From positions 1-64,000 of the forward strand of contig NZ_JAVIFU010000019.1 of NCBI RefSeq assembly GCF_031157315.1: a stretch of DNA of 64,000 bases, written 5' to 3'. This document shows positions 33,331-41,352 of the stretch, in pieces. The stretch comes from Paenibacillus sp. LHD-38 (GTDB taxonomy: Bacteria > Bacillota > Bacilli > Paenibacillales > Paenibacillaceae). A model generated the notes under the pieces. The model had not been told where the DNA came from, did not search any database, and saw nothing but the letters and a program-made list of their open reading frames with translations. Both the position numbers and the translations under genes were made by a program. The first letter of the stretch is position 1; each line of letters starts with the position of its first letter.

Positions 33331-34740
33331 TTATTTTTCCGTGCCGTTAACGGCAACGGTGCCGAGTGCGTAGCGGCCGTCGTCCCGCTTGCCTTCATTG
33401 GCGAAATCGACTCCCGGATTACCGTCTTCCGGGTCGATAATGGCCGCATTCACGACATACTCACCCGTTGGCAAAAAAGCCGGCACGTTCAGCTTCGCCG
33501 CGAAATGATGAGCTCCCGGCAGCCATTTGCGGATATCGGTATCCGGCTTGGCGAAGGCTACGATTTGCCCGCTTTGGTCGCTTAGCGTCAATTCGACCGG
33601 CCACCTGAAATAAAACGGCGCCACACCCCGGTTTCTCACATCGATTGACACGTTCAGCACGCCACCCGCTTTGACTTTAGCCTCGTGGGACTCCTTCGTA
33701 ATGACGAAGCGGTAGCCGATCGTCTTTAGAAACCGGTCGATATTTTTCTGCAGCTCGCCACCCGGCTTCTCGAGCGACGGCGCATTCGGCCCCATCCACG
33801 AGACATGCGTCAGCCTCGCTTGACGCAGCGTTTCTTCGATCGCCGAATCGCGCAAAAACTTTTTCTCCTCCGCGAACTCTCCTCCGCTCGGAGCCTTCGT
33901 CCAGAAGTTAGGCATGGCCGGCTCCTTCTCCTGCGTAAGCCAAGAGGTGTAGCCCTTGGTATACCATCTCAAAAAACCATCCACCGTCGCGTCTCGCTTG
34001 CCGAACGCATCGTTATACAAGCCAAGCCCGTTCTTCGCCGCTATCGCATGCGGCCTGCGCATCAACAGCGGTTTTTCCGAAAAATATTTCACGTAATGCC
34101 CCGCGTATTGATCCGACACTGCGCGCCGCGGAAACGGGATGCGCGCTTGCTTGTCGTCGCGCGTATGCCACTCGCCCCAATGCCCTAAGCTTCCAAGCTG
34201 GACAAAGGCAATAAGCGGGTCGTTGTTATATCGTTGAGCTAGCGCGGCAATGAGCCTTTCATGGTTTCGGATCAAGGACGTCTGATTGTAATCCGGGCTA
34301 AACCCTTTTCCGTAGTCGGTATCGTACCAAACGCCCTTCTTACCGGTTTCGAAATAAAGCCATTCCGGAATATCCATATGGGATTCCTCCCTCGGATAAT
34401 CAAGAATTACCCGGACGACGAGCTTCACGCCCTTCTTCTTCCAATGGGCGAAGTTATATTTGCTCTCGATCTCGTCGAACGCATATTTTCCTTTTACCGG
34501 CTCAAGCTCGCTCCACGTAAAATTGGCATGCGCAAGCCGAAACGGCTGCTTCGCCTCGTCATAGCGGGCGTCTACCACAAAACCCATATAAGGATTGGCT
34601 AGCACCGCCTCAGACTCGACGGGAGAGTAGGAAATACGGGGAACCAACGCGTCTGCATATAGCCCCCTGCCCAGCCAAAGGGCTGTGGCTCCTATTACCA
34701 AAACGACAAAAATAGACAAAAACCAACGACAAATCAACAC
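33331..34740 (-). CDS. Putative membrane-anchored glycoside hydrolase-like protein with DUF4832-type C-terminus
   Basis: 469 aa from a GTG at 34740, six bases after a perfect AGGAGGT; the frame extends to an ATG at 34758, but that start would put the ribosome site inside the gene. A single N-terminal membrane helix (about 5-25) anchors a barrel-like domain that resembles clan A glycosidases (HANFTWSELEPVKGKYAFDEIE, VKLVVRVILDYPREE, FVQLGSLGHWGEWHT with a candidate acid/base Glu). A beta-sandwich follows (about 360-465). It is divergently placed 240 bases from the Pel-like operon and shares its higher GC, so a role in trimming or remodelling that polysaccharide is a reasonable inference. Confidence 0.72.
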   Translation of the reverse strand: MLICRWFLSIFVVLVIGATALWLGRGLYADALVPRISYSPVESEAVLANPYMGFVVDARYDEAKQPFRLAHANFTWSELEPVKGKYAFDEIESKYNFAHWKKKGVKLVVRVILDYPREESHMDIPEWLYFETGKKGVWYDTDYGKGFSPDYNQTSLIRNHERLIAALAQRYNNDPLIAFVQLGSLGHWGEWHTRDDKQARIPFPRRAVSDQYAGHYVKYFSEKPLLMRRPHAIAAKNGLGLYNDAFGKRDATVDGFLRWYTKGYTSWLTQEKEPAMPNFWTKAPSGGEFAEEKKFLRDSAIEETLRQARLTHVSWMGPNAPSLEKPGGELQKNIDRFLKTIGYRFVITKESHEAKVKAGGVLNVSIDVRNRGVAPFYFRWPVELTLSDQSGQIVAFAKPDTDIRKWLPGAHHFAAKLNVPAFLPTGEYVVNAAIIDPEDGNPGVDFANEGKRDDGRYALGTVAVNGTEK

Positions 34741-34930
34741 AACACTACCTCCTGCCATAGTCGTTTCATTTTATCATACCGCAAGCCATGATCTACCATG
34801 GATATTTATGCCTATAAACGACGGAAGAAGTAGCCGAATATATAGGTCTTATGTTTCATTTTCTACTATTATATGAGATAATACATAGAAATAGACAGGT
34901 CGATATATTCAATAAATCGTTTGCAAGAAA

Positions 34931-34939
34931 TGGTATACT
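34931..34939 (+). promoter_or_regulatory. Extended -10 promoter of the Pel-like operon
   Basis: TGG followed by TATACT (34934-34939) forms an extended -10 element about 44 bases before the start codon. No good -35 box is seen. It may need an activator. Confidence 0.5.
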
Positions 34940-34982
34940 AGCGAAATATGTCGAATATCCTTTCGTGTTGGAGTGATGGTTG

Positions 34983-37169
34983 ATGAGAGTACTAGTTACG
35001 GGAGGATATGGCTTTATCGGCTCATTCGTGGCGGAGCGTTTCAGCAAAGAAGGATACGAGGTTTCCATTATGGATAATCTCTCTTCCGGGAATAAACGCA
35101 ACGTCGATTTCAAACATAAGTCTTACATCCTTTCCATAGAAGAACGCAACTGCGAAGAAATTTTCCGCAATAACCGTTTTGATGTCGTTATCCACTTGGC
35201 CGCGCAAGTCAGCGTAGCTAACTCGATCGAAAATCCAAGGCAAGATACGAAATCCAATGTTCTCGGCCTATCGAATATGCTCGTATTATCCCATAAATAC
35301 GGAGTGAAAAAATTTATTTTCGCTTCTTCCGCAGCCGTATACGGAATGAATGACCGGCTCCCGCTGCCGGAATCGGCGCCGTGCAGCCCGATTTCGCCAT
35401 ATGGCATCAACAAGATGGTCGGTGAAACCTACTGCTCGAAGTGGCAGGAAATGTACGGTTTAGAGACGCTCTGCTTCCGTTTCTCGAACGTGTACGGTCC
35501 TCGTCAGGAAATCCGCGGCGAAGGCGGCGTCGTCTCCCTATTCATGGAACGGGCAAGAGAGGGCAAAGAACTTACCGTGTTCGGCGACGGCGGTCAGACC
35601 CGGGATTTTATATATGTGGAGGACGTCGCCGATGCGATATACCGGGCCTCCTATTCGGATTTATCCGGCGTTTACAACTTGTCTACCAATACCGAACATA
35701 GCGTGAACGATCTGATCGATTCGCTTCGCGGCCTGCAAGATATAGGTCCGGTCTCCTATCGAGAAAGTCGTCAAGGCGATATATACCGCTCCGCGCTCGA
35801 TAACACACGCATCGGAAACGACCTCGAATGGGCGCCGAAGTACAGCTTCCAGGAAGGGCTTCAACGCACCTATGAATGGTTCAAGAACGAACGGGCAGCC
35901 GAAGTAAAAATAGCGAAGCCGAAAAACGAGCGGCCTTCCTTCTTTGCGCTTGCCGTGAAAGCGGCAATCCCGTTCGCGGAAAACGCGCTGGCGTTTGCTC
36001 TTACGGTCTGGCTGACGTTCGCAATCGAAGATACCTCGTACAATTTCATCGATATCAAGCTTTTCTATATCATTATTATCGGAATTGTATATGGAAACCG
36101 TCAATCGATCGCGGCCGCCGCCTTATCCGGTTTGCTTTACACATACCAGCTGCTTGAGAACGGATATGACCTTATCTCGCTGTTTTACGGCACCGATCTA
36201 TTTTTCCAGATCGCGGTTTACCTGTTCGTCGGTTTGGTCGTCGGATATTCGATAGACCGGAGAACCCGTGCTGCCAAGAGCAAGGAGCAGCAGCTCGCGG
36301 CGCTGCAAGAGAAATATACGTTTTTGAATGAAGTGTACGAGGAGACTCGCGTCGTGAAGGAAGAGCTCCAGCAGCAAATCATGAACAACGGAGACAGCTT
36401 CGGCAAAATCTATTCGGTTACCAAAGAACTCGAAAGCCTTGAGCCCGAGAAAATTTTCACGTCCACCGTAAGCGTACTCGAATCCATCATGAAATCCCGT
36501 TCCGTAACAATCTATACCGTAAATAAATATAAGAGTTACCTGCGGCTCGCAGCCCGCTCGAGCGGCAAAGACTTTGAATCGCCTAAATCGATAAAAGTTG
36601 AAGATTGCCCTTATATCAAAAAGCTGCTGGAAAGCAATAAGGTTTATGTCAATAAGGAGCTGGAGGGCAATTCTCCGCTGCTCTCCGCACCGGTCGTCAG
36701 CAACGGCGAAGTCGTTGCCGTCGTGTCGCTGCACGGCTTGAAGTTCGATAATTTCTCGCTATATTATCAGAACCTGTTCAAAATTACCATCGACCTCATT
36801 TCTTCCTCGCTCTCCCGGGCACTCTCCTACGTGGAAGCGACCGGCAGTCAGCGCTATCTCGAAGGCTCGCAGGTTCTAAAGCCGGAAGTATTCGCCGATA
36901 TTCTGGCCACCAAGAGGCTGGCCAGCAGCAAGCATGGCGTCGAATTCGTGCTGCTCTCCGCCGGTTCGGCTGACGCTGCCCTGCCGGAACTTGCAAACCA
37001 TATTTTCCGCTCGCTGCGGGAAACCGACTACCTGGGCCTCGGACATGATGGACAGCTTCTCGTCCTGCTCAGCAATTCCGGCCAACAGGACGCCGCATAC
37101 GTGTTGGAGCGGTTCGAATTAAACGATATCAAACTGAATTTTGTGAAAGAGGATTTGAGTTATGCTTGA
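34983..37169 (+). CDS. pelD: NAD-dependent sugar epimerase fused to a PelD-like c-di-GMP receptor
   Basis: 728 aa from the ATG at 34983 (GGAG nine bases upstream; a TTG at 34980 is also in frame). Residues 1-300 are an extended SDR/NAD epimerase: VTGGYGFIGSF, FASSAAVYG, and the S/Y/K site with YGINK. Residues 318-425 hold about four membrane helices, 425-460 a coiled coil, about 470-615 a GAF domain, and 630-728 a degenerate GGDEF domain in which HDGQL replaces GG(D/E)EF. Five residues before it lies RETD (679-682), an RxxD I-site like that by which P. aeruginosa PelD binds c-di-GMP. It would supply an epimerised UDP-sugar (UDP-GalNAc in Pel, through PelX) and gate synthesis by c-di-GMP. Overlaps pelE by 8 bases. 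Confidence 0.85.
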   Translation: MRVLVTGGYGFIGSFVAERFSKEGYEVSIMDNLSSGNKRNVDFKHKSYILSIEERNCEEIFRNNRFDVVIHLAAQVSVANSIENPRQDTKSNVLGLSNMLVLSHKYGVKKFIFASSAAVYGMNDRLPLPESAPCSPISPYGINKMVGETYCSKWQEMYGLETLCFRFSNVYGPRQEIRGEGGVVSLFMERAREGKELTVFGDGGQTRDFIYVEDVADAIYRASYSDLSGVYNLSTNTEHSVNDLIDSLRGLQDIGPVSYRESRQGDIYRSALDNTRIGNDLEWAPKYSFQEGLQRTYEWFKNERAAEVKIAKPKNERPSFFALAVKAAIPFAENALAFALTVWLTFAIEDTSYNFIDIKLFYIIIIGIVYGNRQSIAAAALSGLLYTYQLLENGYDLISLFYGTDLFFQIAVYLFVGLVVGYSIDRRTRAAKSKEQQLAALQEKYTFLNEVYEETRVVKEELQQQIMNNGDSFGKIYSVTKELESLEPEKIFTSTVSVLESIMKSRSVTIYTVNKYKSYLRLAARSSGKDFESPKSIKVEDCPYIKKLLESNKVYVNKELEGNSPLLSAPVVSNGEVVAVVSLHGLKFDNFSLYYQNLFKITIDLISSSLSRALSYVEATGSQRYLEGSQVLKPEVFADILATKRLASSKHGVEFVLLSAGSADAALPELANHIFRSLRETDYLGLGHDGQLLVLLSNSGQQDAAYVLERFELNDIKLNFVKEDLSYA

Positions 37170-38085
37170 TCTTATTTTTATCTCTTACTTGTTTTTGTGC
37201 GGCCTCTTGCTTGGTATCCGCCACAACCGGGACAAGCGGGAGTGGCTGCTCCGCTTCATACTCGCCGCCGCTCTGCCGGTGATCGGCTTCCTACTCCCGT
37301 TGTTTTGGCGGAAACGGTGGCATGAACGGAACGCAAGCCACGCCTCCGCCCGCATTGCCGAGCTGGATGTAGCCGTTACGATAGAAGACTTGAGCGGGCA
37401 TACCGGCATATACCGGAAACCGGAGACCGAGAAAGAGATGAACGTCGTACCGCTTGAGGAGGCGCTGCTCGTGAACGATTTTACGAATAGAAGGCGTATC
37501 ATGATCGACCTTCTGAAGCGGGACTCCCTGGAGTATCTCGAGGTGCTGCGCCTTGCGGTCAGCAACGAGGATACGGAAACATCCCATTATGCCGTCAGCG
37601 CAATTATGGAAATCAAGCGCAAGCTGACGCTAACCCTGCAGGAGCTGGCGGTCAAATATGAGGATAACAAGCAAGACGCCTATTTGCTCGCCTCCTACGC
37701 CGACGTTTTGAATAGCTATATGCGAAGCGGCTTCCTCGATGAGAGGACGATGCTCAAGCATAAGTACACCTATACCGAAGTGCTCGGAAAGCTGATCGAG
37801 GCGGATCCCGATACGGCCGGCGCGTATACCGACAAGCTGGAAATGGAGTTGGACCTTGGGGAATATGCCGCCGCCGAACGGACAGCCAAGCGGTTCATCG
37901 AACGTTTTCCGCGCAGCGAGGATGCGTATCTTAGCCTGATGAACGTATATTTCACATTACGGTCGATCGATCAACTGAAACAGACGCTGGAGCAATTGAA
38001 GCAGTCCCCCATCCGTTTGTCGAGCAAAGCGATTATCGCCGTTCGATTCTGGTCGGAAGGAGGTCCGCATGAAGTCGAAAATTAG
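37162..38085 (+). CDS. pelE: PelE-like membrane protein with helical (TPR/HEAT-like) repeats
   Basis: 307 aa. Two membrane helices (about 2-18 and 29-50) are followed by a soluble alpha-helical region with paired helices typical of TPR/HEAT folds (SDTAG-like turns, ADVLNSYMRSG, EMELDLGEYAAAERTAKRFIE). Position between PelD and the deacetylase and this architecture match PelE of Gram-positive Pel loci, a scaffold in the inner-membrane synthase complex. Sequence similarity in this family is low, so the name rests on order and fold. Confidence 0.75.
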   Translation: MLDLIFISYLFLCGLLLGIRHNRDKREWLLRFILAAALPVIGFLLPLFWRKRWHERNASHASARIAELDVAVTIEDLSGHTGIYRKPETEKEMNVVPLEEALLVNDFTNRRRIMIDLLKRDSLEYLEVLRLAVSNEDTETSHYAVSAIMEIKRKLTLTLQELAVKYEDNKQDAYLLASYADVLNSYMRSGFLDERTMLKHKYTYTEVLGKLIEADPDTAGAYTDKLEMELDLGEYAAAERTAKRFIERFPRSEDAYLSLMNVYFTLRSIDQLKQTLEQLKQSPIRLSSKAIIAVRFWSEGGPHEVEN

Positions 38086-39901
38086 ATTGAACCGCAATGT
38101 CTACCTAATCATCATCAGCGTCGTGGTGCTCGCGATCGGCCTTCAAATTACCCATTCCCAGTTTGTTCTGCAGTTCAGCCACAACGAACAAATGAACGAA
38201 AGCGTGAAGCAGTGGAGAAATGAAGCCGCGGTCGTCCCGGCGGTCGCGCCGAGCGGTCCCGCTTACTGCCTGGCGTTCGACAGTTCGGACGAATACAGCT
38301 TCAAGGTAAAGGAACAAGCATTTCGCGTGCTCCAATATATGAAAAAAACGGTAAAAGTAGCGGACGTCCGGAAAGGCAACCTCGACCCTTCGGGATGCGA
38401 AGCGGTGCTCGTTTCCGTGCAGCAGCTGGAGCTGCTAGGAGAAACGCAGACGCTCGCCGACTACGTCAATCGGGGCGGCTACGTATTTTTAACCGTCCAG
38501 CCCGAGCAGAATGACGCGTTCTACCGTTTATACCGGAAGATGGGCATCCTCGATGCGGGCAATATTGTTGACTCCCAAGGCATTGCCCTTACCTCCAACG
38601 TGCTGATTGGCGAAAGCGGTCTTGTCATTGACGATCCGTTCATCTCGAACCCCGTCATGAGCGTCGAGCTGGACGAGAAGAGCCGGGTGCTTGCCACAAC
38701 GGCAAGCGGCATCCCGCTCCTGTGGGATTACCCTTACGGCGAAGGCAAGTTCATGATGTTTAACGGCGCCATGCTCCAGGAAAAAGTGAACCGCGGGCTA
38801 ATCGCGGGCGCTTTATCGTTGCTGCAGCCCGAATTTATTTACCCGATCTTTAATTCCAAAATTATGTATATCGACGACTTCCCCGCCCCGATCGGCAAGA
38901 CGGTCGACGCCGACATCTACCGCGATTACCGCAGGGACCGGCCAGCCTTCTTCCGGGATGTGTGGTGGCCTGACATGCTCAAAACCGCAAAGCAGTTCGA
39001 CATCGTCTATTCGGCTGTGCTCATCGAATCGTACAACGACGAGACGGAGCCTCCCTTCCGCTCTCCCAAGGATGCCGACGAAGAAGGACTCATTTCTTAC
39101 GGGCGCGAGGTGCTCAAAAGCGGCGGAGAAATCGGCCTTCACGGCTACAATCACCAATCGCTCGTGCTCTCGCAGCAGACCGCGGACGAGTTCGGCTATA
39201 ACGCTTGGCGCAGTACCGACGAGATGGCGGAATCGATCGAAGAAGCGGTCCGTTTCGCCAATACCGCTTTTCCTAACTATACGATGCTGACTTACGTTCC
39301 CCCCTCCAACGTGCTAAGTCCGGAAGGCCGGGAAGCACTTAAGAAAGGCTGGCCGGATATTGCGGTTATAGCCTCGCTCTACGGCGAAGACGCGTCCGGA
39401 CTCTCCTACGTCCAGGAATACGAGATTGCAAGCGATGGCATTCTCGAGATGCCCCGCGTGACATCCGGATATATGGAAGGCAAATTCGAGAGATGGGTGG
39501 AAGCGAGTACGATAACTTCGCTCGGCATCTTCTCCCACTTTATCCATCCGGACGATCTTCTAAATAAGAAGCGCAGCCATGGATTGAACTGGGAGAAACT
39601 GTACCAGAAGTACACGGAAATGATGGCCCGATTGGACAAAACGTATCCTTGGCTGAGGCCGATGACTTCGACGGATGCGGCGATCGGCATGGCGGAGACG
39701 CTCTCCAGCAGCGTAAATTGGAAGCGCAGCGGGCGCACGCTGCACGGTTCGATTCAACCCTACCGGAGCGAAGCGTACTTCATACTCCGGACGGCGCAGT
39801 CGTTACGGTCGCTAGAAGGCTGCAGCATCCGTAAAATCGACGAAGGAACTTACATGATAACCGCCGAAAAAGCGGAATTTAACATCGAATTGAGTGGTTA
39901 A
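38069..39901 (+). CDS. pelA: PelA-like polysaccharide deacetylase (DUF2194)
   Basis: 610 aa. A single N-terminal membrane helix (about 8-27) places the rest outside. An N-terminal domain (about 65-260) resembles a glutamine-amidotransferase-like fold. A NodB-type deacetylase follows, with the metal site Asp269-Asp270 in YIDDFP and His358/His362 in HGYNH, plus a His-Pro-Asp-Asp segment (FIHPDDLL). It would remove acetyl groups from the polymer. In P. aeruginosa PelA has both hydrolase and deacetylase domains; here only a deacetylase is evident. AGGAGGT ribosome site; overlaps pelE by 17 bases. Confidence 0.82.
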   Translation: MKSKIRLNRNVYLIIISVVVLAIGLQITHSQFVLQFSHNEQMNESVKQWRNEAAVVPAVAPSGPAYCLAFDSSDEYSFKVKEQAFRVLQYMKKTVKVADVRKGNLDPSGCEAVLVSVQQLELLGETQTLADYVNRGGYVFLTVQPEQNDAFYRLYRKMGILDAGNIVDSQGIALTSNVLIGESGLVIDDPFISNPVMSVELDEKSRVLATTASGIPLLWDYPYGEGKFMMFNGAMLQEKVNRGLIAGALSLLQPEFIYPIFNSKIMYIDDFPAPIGKTVDADIYRDYRRDRPAFFRDVWWPDMLKTAKQFDIVYSAVLIESYNDETEPPFRSPKDADEEGLISYGREVLKSGGEIGLHGYNHQSLVLSQQTADEFGYNAWRSTDEMAESIEEAVRFANTAFPNYTMLTYVPPSNVLSPEGREALKKGWPDIAVIASLYGEDASGLSYVQEYEIASDGILEMPRVTSGYMEGKFERWVEASTITSLGIFSHFIHPDDLLNKKRSHGLNWEKLYQKYTEMMARLDKTYPWLRPMTSTDAAIGMAETLSSSVNWKRSGRTLHGSIQPYRSEAYFILRTAQSLRSLEGCSIRKIDEGTYMITAEKAEFNIELSG

Positions 39902-39906
39902 CGATT

Positions 39907-41352
39907 ATGCGGATTTGCATCATTGCGGAAGGCTCATACCCACATATAACCGGCGGCGTCTCAAGCTGGATCCATTCTCTGGTCACCAATATGCCTGAGC
40001 ATGAATTTGTCATCTTCGCTATTGTCGCGAACGAAAAACAGCGCGGCCAGTTCAAATATATATTTCCTCCAAACGTTGTAGAGGTCAAGGAAATGTTTCT
40101 TGACGCGTATTTGCGCGAGCATGGCGAAAGTGGTCACCGGTTCCGTCTATCGGACGCCCAACGAAACGCATTCCGTTCGCTGCTCGGCGCGGGAGGAGAG
40201 GTTGAATGGGGCGGCCTATTTGACCTGCTCCGGGCCAAGAAGCTGCGAGCGGCGGCCGACTTTCTAATGAGCAAAGATTTCTTCGATATTCTGGTTGAGC
40301 TGTGCCAGGATAAATACGCCCAAGTTCCGTTTACGGAAATGTTCTGGACCGTGAGGTCCATGGTCCTCCCTCTTTTCCAGACGATACGCAGCGACATTCC
40401 GAAGGCCGACTTGTATCATAGCGTGTCGACCGGATATGCCGGCGTCGTCGGCGCGCTCGCCAAGCATCTGTACGGCAGCCCGTTCGTTCTGACCGAACAC
40501 GGCATCTATTCCAGGGAACGGGAGGAAGAAATTATTAAAGCGGATTGGGTCAAAGGGTACTTCAAAGATCTGTGGATCGAATATTTCTACCGGTTATCCG
40601 AAGCCGCTTATGAATATACCGACGAAGTGGTTACCCTCTTTAACCGAAACCGCGAAATCGAAATCGAGCTAGGCTGCGACGAGAATAAGATCAAAATCAT
40701 TCCGAATGGCGTCAATGTATCCGACTATGCCGAAATTGCAGGTCCTCCGGCAGACAATGACGGCATCGTCCGCTTAGGCGCCATCGTGCGCGTCGTGCCG
40801 ATCAAAGACATCAAGACGATGATTCAAAGCTTCGCTCTCGTCAAGCGCGAGGTTCCCGAAGCCGAGCTGTACGTGATGGGGCCCTCCGAAGAGAACGAAG
40901 AATACTTCCGGGAATGCCTGCAGCTCGTAGAAACACTGCAAGTGCCGGGCGTCATTTTCACGGGCGAGGTTAAGGTCAAAGATTATCTTGCCCGCATGGA
41001 CATCATTCTGCTTTCCAGCGTCAGCGAAGGCATGCCGCTCGCCGTTCTGGAAGCGATGGCGGCTTCAAAGCCGTGCGTAACGACAGATGTCGGCAGCTGC
41101 AGGGAGCTGCTGCAGGGACTCGATGACGGGATCGGCCCCGCAGGCGTCGTGGTGCCTGTCATGCATTACGACCAGTTGGCAGCGGCAATTGTAAATCTAT
41201 GCAACAACCGCAAACTGCGGGAGGAAATGGGCCGAAACGGGCTGTCACGCGCCAATGCGGCTTATACGCGTGAGAAATTTATCGAGAGCTATCGCAAGCT
41301 TTATAAGGAATATAAGGAGGGAAAAAGATGGCAGGCATCGGCTTTGAACTAA
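39907..41352 (+). CDS. pelF: PelF-like GT4 glycosyltransferase
   Basis: 481 aa, soluble. The start MRICIIAEGSYPHITGGVSS and the following DUF3492 domain (about 1-270) are hallmarks of PelF. The C-terminal GT-B domain carries the retaining-GT4 E-x7-E motif (Glu374 and Glu382 in SVSEGMPLAVLEAM). It should polymerise UDP-sugar at the cytoplasmic face, next to the membrane subunits. It overlaps the next gene by 25 bases. Confidence 0.92.
   Translation: MRICIIAEGSYPHITGGVSSWIHSLVTNMPEHEFVIFAIVANEKQRGQFKYIFPPNVVEVKEMFLDAYLREHGESGHRFRLSDAQRNAFRSLLGAGGEVEWGGLFDLLRAKKLRAAADFLMSKDFFDILVELCQDKYAQVPFTEMFWTVRSMVLPLFQTIRSDIPKADLYHSVSTGYAGVVGALAKHLYGSPFVLTEHGIYSREREEEIIKADWVKGYFKDLWIEYFYRLSEAAYEYTDEVVTLFNRNREIEIELGCDENKIKIIPNGVNVSDYAEIAGPPADNDGIVRLGAIVRVVPIKDIKTMIQSFALVKREVPEAELYVMGPSEENEEYFRECLQLVETLQVPGVIFTGEVKVKDYLARMDIILLSSVSEGMPLAVLEAMAASKPCVTTDVGSCRELLQGLDDGIGPAGVVVPVMHYDQLAAAIVNLCNNRKLREEMGRNGLSRANAAYTREKFIESYRKLYKEYKEGKRWQASALN

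Noticed and set aside
36198..36734. A 178-aa minus-strand frame opposite the PelD-like gene
   Set aside because: It mirrors the coiled-coil and GAF regions of a well-supported gene on the other strand and lacks a start site.
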